DNA from: Bacillus sp. DTU_2020_1000418_1_SI_GHA_SEK_038
GTDB lineage: Bacteria; Bacillota; Bacilli; Bacillales; Cytobacillaceae
Length of the DNA stretch: 64,000 nt
Assembly: GCF_032341175.1 (NCBI RefSeq)
Contig: NZ_CP135435.1
Location: 992,001-1,056,000, forward strand
Reading direction: 5' to 3'
The notes beneath the pieces are model-generated. The model worked only from the letters and a program-made list of their open reading frames with translations. It ran no database searches and was not told where the DNA came from. Positions 17,394-25,516 of the stretch are shown in pieces. Made by a program: the position numbers and the translations under genes. Numbering within the stretch: the stretch's first letter is position 1; every line of letters starts with the position of its first letter.

Positions 17394-17402
17394 CATACCT
17401 TA
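17394..17402 (+). promoter_or_regulatory. Possible SigK -10 element before the Arg/Asp-rich gene
   Basis: CATACCTTA fits the mother-cell SigK -10 consensus CATANNNTA, with an AC at 17374-17375, 18 bases upstream (16-17 is usual). If real, the downstream gene would be expressed late in sporulation. The spacing is off by one or two, so this is tentative. Confidence 0.3.
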
Positions 17403-17433
17403 TAGTAGCTGCTAGCGAAGGAGGGGATAAAAA

Positions 17434-17637
17434 ATGTGTGGACGTGACCGTGACAGAGATCGAGACCGAGACAGAGACCGTGATGACAGAAGAAGACGCA
17501 TCGATGCTGACAATGTATTTATTCGTGCAAATCGTGTAATTATCGAGGATGATGACAGAAGACGCGATAGACGTGATGATGTCAGAGGTATTTTTGATGA
17601 CAGAAGAGACAGAAGAAATAGATGCTGCTGGTTCTAA
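17434..17637 (+). CDS. Arg/Asp dipeptide-repeat small protein
   Basis: A 67-residue protein with a run of (Arg-Asp) dipeptides at residues 3-18, further RRRR/DDRRRDRRDD blocks, and a C-terminal CCWF. A central VFIRANRVIIEDDD segment is the only ordinary sequence. The start has a consensus GGAGGGG site and a terminator follows directly, so it is a deliberate transcription unit. Alternating charge and terminal Cys pair recall spore-coat or crust proteins that cross-link, and a SigK-like -10 lies upstream, but no family is recognised. Confidence 0.65.
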   Translation: MCGRDRDRDRDRDRDRDDRRRRIDADNVFIRANRVIIEDDDRRRDRRDDVRGIFDDRRDRRNRCCWF

Positions 17638-17646
17638 AGCAATAAA

Positions 17647-17673
17647 AGGAGACAGGGAAGCACCCTGTCTTCT
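17647..17673 (+). terminator. Rho-independent terminator after Arg/Asp-rich gene
   Basis: AGACAGGG (17650-17657) and CCCTGTCT (17663-17670) pair around AAGCA, followed by TCTTTCT. Confidence 0.85.
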
Positions 17674-17723
17674 TTCTAATTTATCCTAGTATTCAATCAC
17701 TAGAAAAAATAAGAAGTTTTACC

Positions 17724-17750
17724 TAAATCTTTAGTGGAAAATGTCGAAAT
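17724..17750 (+). promoter_or_regulatory. SigD promoter of motAB
   Basis: TAAA (17724-17727), a 15-base spacer and GTCGAAAT (17743-17750) match the SigD consensus TAAA-N15-GCCGATAT with 10 of 12 bases. It lies 43 bases before motA, the position expected for a flagellar late promoter. Confidence 0.8.
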
Positions 17751-17792
17751 AAGAAAGAGGGAGTATTTTTAAATAAAGATAGGTGAGGACAT

Positions 17793-18587
17793 ATGGATAA
17801 AACAACGTTAATTGGTTTAATATTGGGTATCATCGCTGTCGGAGTAGGGATGGTTTTGAAGGGAATAAGTCCTGCAGTACTATTTAACCCCGCAGCTTTA
17901 TTAATTATTATACTTGGAACAGTTGCTACGGTTACAATTGCATTTCCGACTAGCGAAATAAAACGAATTCCAAAGTTATTCGGTATTATTTTTAAAGAGA
18001 AAAAACAAATGAATCCAGTTGATTTAATAAAAATGATTTCTGAATGGGCACAGCTTGCCAGAAAAGAAGGACTGCTTGCCCTTGAAGCAAAGACAAGTGA
18101 AATCGATGATCCATTCCTGAAAAATGGGCTTTCGCTAGCTGTAGATGGTCAAAGTGCAGATTACATACGGGACGTTTTGAATGAGGAAATTGAAGCTATG
18201 GAAGAGAGACATGCAGCGGGAGCGCAAATTTTCTCTCAGGCTGGAACCTATGCCCCGACACTTGGAGTATTGGGAGCTGTTGTCGGATTAATTGCAGCCC
18301 TTGGAAATATGAATGATACGGATTCATTAGGTCTTGCGATCAGTGCTGCGTTTGTAGCAACATTACTAGGAATTTTCACGGGATATGTCCTTTGGCATCC
18401 ATTTGCTAACAAACTGAAAAGAAAATCCAAGCAGGAGTCAAAGCTAAAGACGATGATGATTGAAGGTGTTTTATCGGTTCTTGAAGGAGAGGCTCCGCGA
18501 GTGATTGAACAAAAATTAGCTTCTTACCTACCGGCAGGAGAAAGAAAAGTATTTCTTGAAGAAGGTGGCGTGAAGAAAGGTGAGTAG
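17793..18587 (+). CDS. motA: Flagellar motor stator protein MotA
   Basis: A 264-residue four-span membrane protein, very similar to B. subtilis MotA as I recall it (start MDKTTLIGLILG; LARKEGLLALEA; AGTYAPTLGVLGAVVGLIAAL; GYVLWHPFANKLKRKSKQE). With MotB it forms the proton-driven stator around the flagellar rotor. I considered the sodium-type MotP, but the similarity is to MotA. It is the first gene of the motAB pair, behind a SigD promoter; its end overlaps motB by 8 bases. Confidence 0.95.
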   Translation: MDKTTLIGLILGIIAVGVGMVLKGISPAVLFNPAALLIIILGTVATVTIAFPTSEIKRIPKLFGIIFKEKKQMNPVDLIKMISEWAQLARKEGLLALEAKTSEIDDPFLKNGLSLAVDGQSADYIRDVLNEEIEAMEERHAAGAQIFSQAGTYAPTLGVLGAVVGLIAALGNMNDTDSLGLAISAAFVATLLGIFTGYVLWHPFANKLKRKSKQESKLKTMMIEGVLSVLEGEAPRVIEQKLASYLPAGERKVFLEEGGVKKGE

Positions 18588-19353
18588 AAGGAAAAAGAAA
18601 GACCAAAAAGAGGAGCATGTTGATGAATCATGGTTGCTCCCTTATGCAGACTTATTAACCTTGCTGTTAGCCTTATTTATCGTTCTGTTCGCTTCAAGCT
18701 CAGTTGATGCTCAAAAGTTTCAGGCCATATCAAGGGCTTTTAATAGTGCATTTTCGGGAGGAACAGGGGTTTTTGATTTCCCAAGTCCAATACCTGAAGG
18801 GCAGATGCAGTCAACAGATGTTAAAGGTGATGATACGAAAAGTAAAGATGATCAGAAATACGAAGCGGAGTTACTTCAGCAAGCAGATCAACAGGAACTT
18901 ACTAACATCCAAAATAAAGTAAATTCGTATATTGATCAGAATAACTTGACTGAAAAGCTTGAAACTTCCCTTACAGACGAAGGATTGCTCGTTTCTATTC
19001 GCGACAATGTATTATTTTCACCTGGAAGTGCTGACGTTAGGACGAATGATTTAAAGGTAGCAGGTGAAATTGCCGAGCTCCTTGTTATGGATCCCCCGCG
19101 GAATATTATCATTAGCGGGCATACAGACAATGTTCCAATCGGAAATGCACCGTTTGAATCAAACTGGGAATTAAGTGTGATGAGAGCGATAAACTTTATG
19201 AAAATCGTCCTGCAGAATGAAAAATTAGATCCAAGCTGGTTCAGTGCGAAGGGCTTTGGAGAATTTCAGCCCGTTGCATCTAATGATATGAGCGAGGGAA
19301 GAGCGAAAAATAGAAGAGTCGAAATATTAATATTGCCTAGAACCGGAAACTAA
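18580..19353 (+). CDS. motB: Flagellar motor stator protein MotB
   Basis: A 257-residue protein with one N-terminal membrane span (LPYADLLTLLLALFIVLFAS, containing the ion-binding Asp) and a C-terminal OmpA-like peptidoglycan-binding domain (ISGHTDNVPI ... NWELSVMRA ... NRRVEILI). It anchors the MotA/MotB stator to the wall. GTG start at 18580 lies inside the end of motA, so the two are translationally coupled. A terminator overlaps its stop codon. Confidence 0.95.
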   Translation: MSRRKKKDQKEEHVDESWLLPYADLLTLLLALFIVLFASSSVDAQKFQAISRAFNSAFSGGTGVFDFPSPIPEGQMQSTDVKGDDTKSKDDQKYEAELLQQADQQELTNIQNKVNSYIDQNNLTEKLETSLTDEGLLVSIRDNVLFSPGSADVRTNDLKVAGEIAELLVMDPPRNIIISGHTDNVPIGNAPFESNWELSVMRAINFMKIVLQNEKLDPSWFSAKGFGEFQPVASNDMSEGRAKNRRVEILILPRTGN

Positions 19354-19378
19354 ACCTTAATTGGTTTAGTTTTTTTTA
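19348..19378 (+). terminator. Rho-independent terminator of motAB
   Basis: AACTAAACC (19348-19356) and GGTTTAGTT (19363-19371) form a stem around TTAATT, followed by a run of T. The stem begins within the last codons of motB. Confidence 0.9.
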
Positions 19379-19523
19379 TGCCTTTGTTAAACAGAATTGT
19401 TGATAGACCGCGGGTTCGATTTACCTTCCGAAAAGCGGTTTTTGCTACGCAAAAAAGGTTTTCTCCAGGCAAAATCGCCCCGCTCTTTATCAATTACAAC
19501 ATCCTATTTTAACAGAACTAAAA

Positions 19524-19551
19524 AGGAAATCAGCCAACAAGCTGATTTCCT
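19524..19551 (-). terminator. Terminator of MarR-MFS operon
   Basis: AGGAAATCAGC and GCTGATTTCCT pair around CAACAA. On the minus strand the stem is followed by TTTTTAG, right after the MFS stop codon. Confidence 0.85.
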
Positions 19552-19555
19552 CCAA

Positions 19556-20755
19556 TTAAACTTCTGATGTCTTTCTGGATTGTGGCAATAATGCATTCTT
19601 TCCGTGTAACAAAAAGTAAGCAAACAGAGCAAGAAAAATGACTCCGACTAAAATGAAATAGACAGTTGAAAAGCTTGTATAAGCGGCGATTATTCCGAGA
19701 ACGTAAGAACCAAGTCCAATGCCAGTATCGAAAAATGTAAAGAATGTCGAAGTGGCTAGCCCTCTTCTTGAAGGATCAGAATTTTTAATGGCTATCGTTT
19801 GTAAGCAAGGAGTAAGGCTTCCATATCCTAAGCCGATTATGACCCCGGCAAGTAAAAATCCAAAGGTGGTAGTAGCCTGGCTAAGCAAAAACATCCCAAT
19901 GGCAAATAAAATGATTGCCGGATAGACAATCTTATTTTCCCCATAAAGATCAAACCATCTTCCGGTAAAAGGCCGGGAAATAAGCATAGCAGCAGCATAA
20001 ACAACAAAGAAGAAGCTAGCAGCTTCGATTAAACCAAGCTCTTTTGCATAAACAGATATAAACGCAAGAATTCCAGAATAACTAATAGCAAGAATTCCAG
20101 CCACGATTGAAACAGGAATTGCTTTCTTCTCAAATAAGCTGGCAAACGATAACTTTGGCTGCTGAGCTGTTTTTGACACGATCGTATTCCCTTTAGGCAA
20201 TTGTACAGCGAATGAAAGAAGTATGGCTAGGAATGATAAAATGGAACATAAAATAAACAGCGAGTTAAAGCTCGCGTACTGAATAATAGTTAAACCAGCA
20301 AAAGGCCCCATTACCATGGCTAGGTTCATAAACATCGAATAATAGCCAAGTCCTTCCCCTTTTCTTTCATTTGGTACAATATCAGCTGCAATCGCACCAG
20401 CTGCTGTAGTCACCATCCCAAACCCGATGCCGTGAACGAATCGTAAAATAAGCAAAGCCGGCATTGTATTCGCCCAAAAATAAAAAATACTGGAAACGAA
20501 AAACAAGATCAGTGCAATTAGAAGAATCTTTTTCCGACCAATTTCATCAAGCCATTTTCCTGAAAATGGTCTGATCAACACCGCTGCTATGAGGAAAACG
20601 GAAGTAATCAATCCTACTTGGGTTCCGTTCCCATTTAAATCGTCCAATACATAAATCGGCAGTGTTGTCAGCAAAATATAAAAGCCGATAAACATAAAAA
20701 AGCTTGTAATTGAAATACTTAAAAAGTCCTTTGTCCATAATGGTTGCTTTTTCAT
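19556..20755 (-). CDS. MFS drug/metabolite efflux transporter
   Basis: A 399-residue, 12-span major facilitator. The family motif between spans 2 and 3 appears as GKWLDEIGRKKILL, and motif C-like glycine patterns are in the fifth span (GFGMVTTAAGAIAADIVP). It is encoded 34 bases downstream of a MarR-type regulator on the same strand, the usual pairing for inducible efflux pumps. ATG at 20755 is chosen for its AGGAGG site; the in-frame ATG at 20779 lies upstream of that site. Substrate unknown. Confidence 0.88.
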   Translation of the reverse strand: MKKQPLWTKDFLSISITSFFMFIGFYILLTTLPIYVLDDLNGNGTQVGLITSVFLIAAVLIRPFSGKWLDEIGRKKILLIALILFFVSSIFYFWANTMPALLILRFVHGIGFGMVTTAAGAIAADIVPNERKGEGLGYYSMFMNLAMVMGPFAGLTIIQYASFNSLFILCSILSFLAILLSFAVQLPKGNTIVSKTAQQPKLSFASLFEKKAIPVSIVAGILAISYSGILAFISVYAKELGLIEAASFFFVVYAAAMLISRPFTGRWFDLYGENKIVYPAIILFAIGMFLLSQATTTFGFLLAGVIIGLGYGSLTPCLQTIAIKNSDPSRRGLATSTFFTFFDTGIGLGSYVLGIIAAYTSFSTVYFILVGVIFLALFAYFLLHGKNALLPQSRKTSEV

Positions 20756-20789
20756 AGATGTCCTCCTAAAAATTTCCATCAGATATAAC

Positions 20790-21206
20790 TTAAAGATTGA
20801 CTGACATCTTTTTCAAAATTGACAGCATTTCTGTGGTCTCTTGATCAGAAATATTTTTTAAAACTTGTTCCTCACATGACCGTACAGTTTGAAGCCAAGT
20901 ATCATACATATCGTTAGCTGCCTCAGTAAGTATTATTTGTTTTTCTCGTTTGTCGATGCCGGTCTTTTTTGTTATCCAGCCTGATTTTTCCATTCTTGCT
21001 AGCGACCGCGTCATTGTCGGCGCCTCAACTCCTAGATAATGGGACAATTCCTTTTGAGTGGCTGGCCCATTCGTCTTAAGTAAATATATAATTGTCCATT
21101 GAGCTGTGTATAATCCAAGAGGAGTTAATGCTTCATTTAGGACTTTTGAAAAGTGCCGGCTAAACTGGTTAATCGAATGAAAAAGATTATTTTGTATTTG
21201 ATGCAA
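20790..21206 (-). CDS. MarR-family transcriptional regulator
   Basis: A 138-residue winged-helix protein. The recognition region is QKELSHYLGVEAPTMTRSLARMEKSGWI, followed by the wing GIDKREKQIILT, both typical of MarR. It probably represses itself and the MFS gene behind it until a ligand binds. TTG at 21206 has GAAGGG 8 bases upstream; a GTG at 21215 overlaps that site. A dyad at 21225-21240 just upstream is its probable operator. Confidence 0.85.
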   Translation of the reverse strand: MHQIQNNLFHSINQFSRHFSKVLNEALTPLGLYTAQWTIIYLLKTNGPATQKELSHYLGVEAPTMTRSLARMEKSGWITKKTGIDKREKQIILTEAANDMYDTWLQTVRSCEEQVLKNISDQETTEMLSILKKMSVNL

Positions 21207-21224
21207 AAAAATCACCCTTCAAAA

Positions 21225-21240
21225 TTAGTTACCTAGCTAA
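21225..21240. promoter_or_regulatory. Probable MarR operator
   Basis: TTAGTTACCTAGCTAA is a dyad of the form TTAGNTANNTANCTAA lying 19 bases before the MarR start codon, where a MarR dimer would block its own transcription. Confidence 0.5.
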
Positions 21241-21359
21241 TTATATTCCTGATTCCTTTTTCTGTCTAGTTAATAACAATAATTGAATAATTAAAAGTGG
21301 GGAAAGGTAGAAGGGAATAATCAGTAATCCCTATTTAAAAAAGGGCTATAAAAAAGATA

Positions 21360-21404
21360 TTGCATAAATTAAAACAAATGTTTATAATTAAAACAAAAGT
21401 TTAT
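21360..21404 (+). promoter_or_regulatory. psuK promoter with overlapping direct repeats
   Basis: TTGCAT (21360-21365) and TATAAT (21383-21388) are 17 bases apart. Overlapping the -10 are two direct repeats, ATTAAAACAAATGTTTAT (21368-21385) and ATTAAAACAAAAGTTTAT (21387-21404), 19 bp apart, 17 of 18 bases the same, each with an AAAC...GTTT dyad core. They look like operators that would block RNA polymerase. Confidence 0.6.
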
Positions 21405-21427
21405 TAAATAATAAGGGCTGAATCATT

Positions 21428-22525
21428 ATGAACCAAAAAGAGTCGTTAATATTACAGCTTATTGAGGAAAATCCTTTTATCTCACAAAATGAGATTTCTG
21501 AAAAGACGGGGTTGTCCCGATCAGCGGTTGCCGGCTATATTTCATCTTTAACAAAAGAGGGAAAGCTTCTCGGCAGAGCCTATGTGCTTCCAAAACGGAA
21601 GCATATCGTCTGTATTGGGGGATCCAATGTGGATAGAAAAATACAGACACTTCAAACGCTCCAGCTTGGCACATCCAATCCTGCTGAAAGTTCGCAATCA
21701 TTTGGCGGGGTGGCTAGAAATATTGCAGAGAACCTAGGAAGATTAGGATGCGATGTCGCTCTTATGACTGCAGTCGGTGAGGACGGAGAAGGCGATTGGC
21801 TGCTGGAGCATACAAAATCGTATGCAGACATTAGTCCATCCCAAGCTTTCTCGAATGCTGCTACAGGAACATATACCGCCGTGTTAGATCATGAGGGTGA
21901 AATGGCGATTGCTCTAGCAGACATGTCAATCTATGATTTGGTTGACATTGATTTTGTAGAGAGAAAATGGGGACATATTGCTTCATCAGATTTAGTTGTT
22001 ATTGATACGAACTTTCCAGCAGAAGTCATTAAGCAGCTAATCGTTCGTTGTCATGAAGCAAAAATTCCAGTTTGTATTACACCTGTCTCTGCGCCAAAAG
22101 TAAAGAAGCTTCCAAAAAGCCTGGCTGGAGTCACGTGGTTAATTGCCAATAAGGACGAGGCAGAAGCCTTATCTGAAATGGAAATTAAGAATGATAGCGA
22201 TTTTTTCAAGGCAGCAGAAAAAATGCTGGAAAAGGGTGTAGAAAAGGTCGTTATCACTAGAGGAGATAAAGGTCTCATTTACTCTACACAAAATGGTGAG
22301 TCTGGAACAGTCCTTCCGCCAAAAATTCAAGTGGAAGATGTAACAGGTGCTGGTGATTCTCTAGTCTCGGGAATCATGTATGCACATTTACAAGGATTAG
22401 GTATCGAAAATGCTTGTAAAATAGGGATATCCTGTTCTGTTATTACACTGCAATCTCACGAAACTGTGAATCCGAATTTAAATCAAGTTCACTTGCAAGA
22501 AACTTATAACCAATACTTTAAATAA
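21428..22525 (+). CDS. psuK: Pseudouridine kinase with N-terminal winged-helix domain
   Basis: A 365-residue PfkB-family kinase. Residues 1-57 form a winged HTH (ISQNEISEKTGLSRSAVAGYISSLTKEGKLL); residue 60 on is the ribokinase-like domain with the GGSNVD start, a GG glycine pair near FGGVARNIAENLGRLG and the catalytic GAGD in DVTGAGDSLVSG. It phosphorylates pseudouridine to pseudouridine 5'-phosphate for PsuG, encoded 15 bases downstream. The HTH fusion suggests it may also bind DNA; two near-identical repeats at its own promoter are candidate sites. ATG at 21428 is preceded by a weak AAGGGC. Confidence 0.88.
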   Translation: MNQKESLILQLIEENPFISQNEISEKTGLSRSAVAGYISSLTKEGKLLGRAYVLPKRKHIVCIGGSNVDRKIQTLQTLQLGTSNPAESSQSFGGVARNIAENLGRLGCDVALMTAVGEDGEGDWLLEHTKSYADISPSQAFSNAATGTYTAVLDHEGEMAIALADMSIYDLVDIDFVERKWGHIASSDLVVIDTNFPAEVIKQLIVRCHEAKIPVCITPVSAPKVKKLPKSLAGVTWLIANKDEAEALSEMEIKNDSDFFKAAEKMLEKGVEKVVITRGDKGLIYSTQNGESGTVLPPKIQVEDVTGAGDSLVSGIMYAHLQGLGIENACKIGISCSVITLQSHETVNPNLNQVHLQETYNQYFK

Positions 22526-22540
22526 GGGAGTTTTGCCATT

Positions 22541-23452
22541 ATGTTAGAAAACTGGATCGAATACTCAGAAGAAGTACAAGAAGCAAAGAAAGCAAACAAA
22601 CCAATTGTTGCATTAGAATCTACAATCATTTCACACGGAATGCCTTACCCGCAAAACGTACAAACGGCTAGAGAAGTGGAAGAGATTGTCCGCAAAAACG
22701 GTGCGGTTCCAGCAACAATTGCGATTTTAGGTGGAAAAATTAAAATCGGTCTTTCTGATGAAGAGTTAGAATACTTAGGACAAGCCAAAGATGTCGCGAA
22801 AGCTAGCCGCCGTGACCTGGCATACCTAGTAGCGCAAAAGAAAGATGGTGCTACAACAGTTGCAACGACAATGATTTGCGCAGAGCTTGCAGGTATTGAA
22901 TTATTCGTTACAGGCGGAATCGGCGGGGTTCACCGTGAAGCAGAAACTACAATGGATATTTCTGCTGACCTTCAAGAATTAGCACAAACAAACGTAGCTG
23001 TCGTATGTGCAGGTGCTAAATCGATTCTTGATATCGGCTTAACATTAGAATATTTAGAAACACATGGTGTTCCTGTTGTCGGATATGAAACAGATGTCCT
23101 TCCTGCATTCTATACACGTACAAGTCCTTTTGGCCTGCACCAACGTGTAGACACTCCTGAAGATGCAGCAGCTATTATCCGTACAAAATGGGAGCTTGGC
23201 CTTAACGGCGGTGTTGTCATTGCTAACCCAATCCCAGAAGCGGATGCAATGGAAGAAGCATTCATTACAAATGTCATTGAATCTGCATTAAAAGAAGCGA
23301 AGGAAAACAATATCGCTGGTAAAGAAGTAACGCCATTCCTTTTAGGAAAAGTAAAAGAACTTACAGAAGGTACAAGCTTAACAGCTAATATTGCACTTGT
23401 GAAGCATAATGCCGAAGTTGGTTCTAGAATTGCAGTTAGCTTACAAAAATAA
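22541..23452 (+). CDS. psuG: Pseudouridine-5'-phosphate glycosidase
   Basis: A 303-residue member of the PsuG/indigoidine synthase A family. Motifs include [17 protein letters not shown] near the N-terminus, [16 protein letters not shown] and [11 protein letters not shown]. It cleaves the C-C glycosidic bond of pseudouridine 5'-phosphate to uracil and ribose 5-phosphate, following PsuK. Length is typical. The pair lets the cell recycle modified nucleoside from RNA turnover. A terminator follows that also serves the convergent sortase gene. Confidence 0.94.
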   Translation: MLENWIEYSEEVQEAKKANKPIVALESTIISHGMPYPQNVQTAREVEEIVRKNGAVPATIAILGGKIKIGLSDEELEYLGQAKDVAKASRRDLAYLVAQKKDGATTVATTMICAELAGIELFVTGGIGGVHREAETTMDISADLQELAQTNVAVVCAGAKSILDIGLTLEYLETHGVPVVGYETDVLPAFYTRTSPFGLHQRVDTPEDAAAIIRTKWELGLNGGVVIANPIPEADAMEEAFITNVIESALKEAKENNIAGKEVTPFLLGKVKELTEGTSLTANIALVKHNAEVGSRIAVSLQK

Positions 23453-23466
23453 TAAGTTTTCATAAT

Positions 23467-23517
23467 AAAATGGCCAACTCCTCCGGTTCTTAGCTAACCG
23501 TGCGGATTGGCCATTTT
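23467..23517. terminator. Bidirectional terminator between psuG and sortase gene
   Basis: AAAATGGCCAA (23467-23477) and TTGGCCATTTT (23507-23517) form a perfect stem with an inner CGGTT/AACCG helix; T-rich on either strand. Confidence 0.85.
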
Positions 23518-24145
23518 AATTTGTAACGGGTTTTTCTGTTCGATGTGCGGTTAACACATAGCGATAAGGGGCGTCACCAATATAGGAAAAGGGATAACAG
23601 GTGGAGACTGTTAGTGTTTCTGTAGGTGCGGTAGATTTGATAACAGTTGTATCATTTGCTTCGACAATTTGGGAGCCTGTAATTTCGTAGCTAAAGGAGC
23701 CATATGGCATGATGACGTGAAATACATCCCCATTTCTTAAATCTCCGAGTCGGCGAAAGACAGTTTCCCGGTGGCCGGAAAGCAGAATTTGATCAGGCTG
23801 TCCTGGCAGAGCCGTACTGGAGTAATGGCCAACTCCTTTTTCTAGTTCATATTCGCTCGTCCCTTCAACAATCGGAAGCTCAACTTGAAGTTTAGGGATT
23901 TCTAAAATTCCGATCACCTCTCCTTTTTTGAATGAGTTAATAATCTCCTTTTGTTCATTTTGAAGATCAAGATCATGTTCCTGTTCTTGAGACTTAATTT
24001 GGACTTTCTCTTTAGCTTCTATTAAAGAAGTTTTTTTGTTCTTCTCATGGATATAAATATCTTTTATTGAGAAAAGTACAAGTCCCATCCCCGTTAACAT
24101 AATGATTGAAGCGGAAATAAGAACGAATTGTTTCTTGGCAAACAC
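23516..24145 (-). CDS. srtD: Class D sortase
   Basis: A 209-residue membrane-anchored transpeptidase. After an N-terminal signal-anchor comes a charged coiled-coil-like stretch, then the sortase barrel with the catalytic His (LLSGHRETVF), Cys (TVSTCYPF) and Arg (APYRYVLTAH). Class D enzymes favour LPxTA signals, and the only such protein in the window, ending LPSTA plus a hydrophobic span and RR tail, is encoded at 27.9 kb in the same biofilm island. The gene directly follows sinR (TAAGTG, no gap) and is presumably co-transcribed with it. GTG start with GGGGG upstream. Confidence 0.88.
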   Translation of the reverse strand: MFAKKQFVLISASIIMLTGMGLVLFSIKDIYIHEKNKKTSLIEAKEKVQIKSQEQEHDLDLQNEQKEIINSFKKGEVIGILEIPKLQVELPIVEGTSEYELEKGVGHYSSTALPGQPDQILLSGHRETVFRRLGDLRNGDVFHVIMPYGSFSYEITGSQIVEANDTTVIKSTAPTETLTVSTCYPFSYIGDAPYRYVLTAHRTEKPVTN

Positions 24146-24490
24146 TTATTCATTGCCCCCGTTCATGTTCTTAAATTTAATAAAATCCAAATAATGAGCA
24201 AATTCCTCTTTCGTCACTCCATTATCAATCGCATCATGGACCAATTCAATCCATTCACGATCTACTTGAATCATCTCAGTTGGCTCTGCTTTTTTTCTCT
24301 GATCCAATAAATCCTCAACATCCGTATCAAGAGTTTTTGCTAGTCTTGATAACACTTGCAGAGATGGATTTTGTTGAATGCCTCTTTCTATGTAACTTAA
24401 ATAGGATTTAGATACACCCGCTTTTTCGGACAGCTCATTGATGGATAACCCCTTTTCTATTCTTAACCTCTTTATACGGATTCCAACCAT
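24146..24490 (-). CDS. sinR: SinR-type biofilm master repressor, copy 1
   Basis: A 114-residue protein: an N-terminal XRE-type HTH (SINELSEKAGVSKSYLSYIERGIQQNP) and a C-terminal SinI-interaction helix pair (DREWIELVHDAIDNGVTKEEFAHYLDFIKF). SinR represses matrix genes by binding GTTCTYT boxes, and SinI displaces it. Boxes occur on both sides of this gene's promoter and before sipW. It is divergent from a zinc-ribbon gene and the first sinI, and shares an operon with the sortase gene. A second sinR lies at 30 kb. Slightly shorter and longer-tailed than typical SinR. Confidence 0.9.
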   Translation of the reverse strand: MVGIRIKRLRIEKGLSINELSEKAGVSKSYLSYIERGIQQNPSLQVLSRLAKTLDTDVEDLLDQRKKAEPTEMIQVDREWIELVHDAIDNGVTKEEFAHYLDFIKFKNMNGGNE

Positions 24491-24725
24491 ATATTTAATC
24501 CCCTTTTATTTATTAAACTGCATTTTCATTATAACGAACAAAGTGTTCAATAAAAAATACGGAATATTGAGAAAACTAAAGAATAACATAGTAAACAAAA
24601 GAAAAATGTTCTTTAAAACGAAAAAACGGGGGAATTTGATTTTTTATAAAATAGGAATATTAGACTATACTCTATGAGAAGGTTCTGTAAAAAGAACAAA
24701 AATTCCATTGTAGGTGGTGTCATGT
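24491..24725. promoter_or_regulatory. Divergent control region with SinR boxes
   Basis: The 235 bases between sinR and the zinc-ribbon gene contain GTTCTTT at 24608-24614, AAAGAAC at 24691-24697 (the reverse complement of GTTCTTT), and a GAACAAAGTGTTC palindrome at 24536-24548. These are exact or near matches to the SinR operator GTTCTYT, suggesting that both divergent units are SinR targets. Confidence 0.65.
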
Positions 24726-24923
24726 ATGTATCAAAAAAACTGTGATCAATGCCATCGACCATCTTATAGCAGCAGCGAAATAGGAAGTTGGCTGTGCCCT
24801 GTTTGCGGAAAAGATTTAACAGCGTACCCATTTTTTGATGCTTTGACCATGGAAAGAATTCATATAAAGGCAGTACCGTATCGGAAGAAAATAGAAAAAT
24901 ATGATTTTAAACAATTAAGGTAA
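24726..24923 (+). CDS. Small zinc-ribbon protein
   Basis: A 65-residue protein with two Cys pairs, CDQC (near residue 6) and CPVC (near residue 29), that would bind one zinc, then a basic C-terminus. ATG at 24726 has AGGTGG upstream; two GTGs just before fall inside that site. It lies between sinR and sinI, 44 bases before the latter and apparently co-transcribed with it. No family recognised; a regulatory or protein-binding role in the matrix switch is only a guess from position. Confidence 0.6.
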   Translation: MYQKNCDQCHRPSYSSSEIGSWLCPVCGKDLTAYPFFDALTMERIHIKAVPYRKKIEKYDFKQLR

Positions 24924-24967
24924 TCATTTAATTTAATAAGAACTAATTTTAGGGGGAGAGCAGTCTA

Positions 24968-25120
24968 ATGGAGACTAAGGTACTCAATGATAAGTTAGAT
25001 ATGGAATGGATCGAGCTTATACTAGAGGCAAAAAAATTAGGAGTTGAAAAAGAAGATGTTCGCGATTTCCTTCAAAATTACATTTTAAACGAGCCTTTAC
25101 CTAATAAGTCGATATGCTAA
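24968..25120 (+). CDS. sinI: SinI-type antirepressor, copy 1
   Basis: A 50-residue protein, METKVLNDKLDMEWIELILE at the start, continuing AKKLGVEKEDVRDFLQNY. This is the SinI/SinR interaction helix-turn-helix hook: DxEWIELxxxAKxxGxxxxxVRxFL. It would form heterodimers with SinR and release matrix genes. A GGGGGAGAG ribosome site lies upstream and a strong terminator follows. Unlike B. subtilis, where sinI directly precedes sinR, this copy is divergent from its neighbouring sinR. Confidence 0.88.
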   Translation: METKVLNDKLDMEWIELILEAKKLGVEKEDVRDFLQNYILNEPLPNKSIC

Positions 25121-25147
25121 TACACGATAGAATAATAGTATAACCTC

Positions 25148-25199
25148 GAGTATTTCTTACAAGGATTTTTTTATTCCTTTTAAGAGATACTCTTTTTTT
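25148..25199 (+). terminator. Terminator after sinI copy 1
   Basis: GAGTATTTCTT (25148-25158) pairs with AAGAGATACTC (25182-25192), with a second AAGGA/TCCTT helix inside, then TTTTTTT. It separates the sinI unit from sipW. Confidence 0.88.
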
Positions 25200-25516
25200 G
25201 TCTCTTTGCAATGTTAATTAGAAGTTCTATAGAGAGAACAAAAGTGTTCTAAATAAATTACAAAATAGTTAGAAAACAAGAGAAATATCAAGGAAACAAG
25301 CATAAAACGTTCTTTACATAGAAAAAATGGCCGTTTTTGGGGTTTTTAAAATTAAGGCTTTTGACATATACTCAAATCAGCAAGTTCGTTAAAGAGAACA
25401 AAAAACTTAATCTAACTTGGAATTGTTCCTTTTTATGAACAAAGCAACGGAATGTATTTGACTGAATTTGTTAGGAACCAAACTTAATATAACGAAAGTT
25501 TCAAGGGGTGAAAGTA
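25200..25516 (+). promoter_or_regulatory. sipW-tasA control region rich in SinR boxes
   Basis: No gene lies here. SinR-consensus matches (GTTCTYT or its complement) are at 25233-25239 (AGAGAAC), 25309-25315 (GTTCTTT) and 25393-25399 (AGAGAAC), with further near matches at 25224, 25246 and 25425 (GTTCCTT). TTGACA at 25361 and TTGACT at 25458 are possible -35 elements, but neither has a convincing -10 at normal spacing. The pattern fits a matrix operon silenced by SinR. Confidence 0.7.

Noticed and set aside
17793..19353. Sodium-type stator pair MotPS
   Set aside because: Sequence agrees with MotA/MotB of B. subtilis much better than with MotP/MotS, and a SigD promoter is present.
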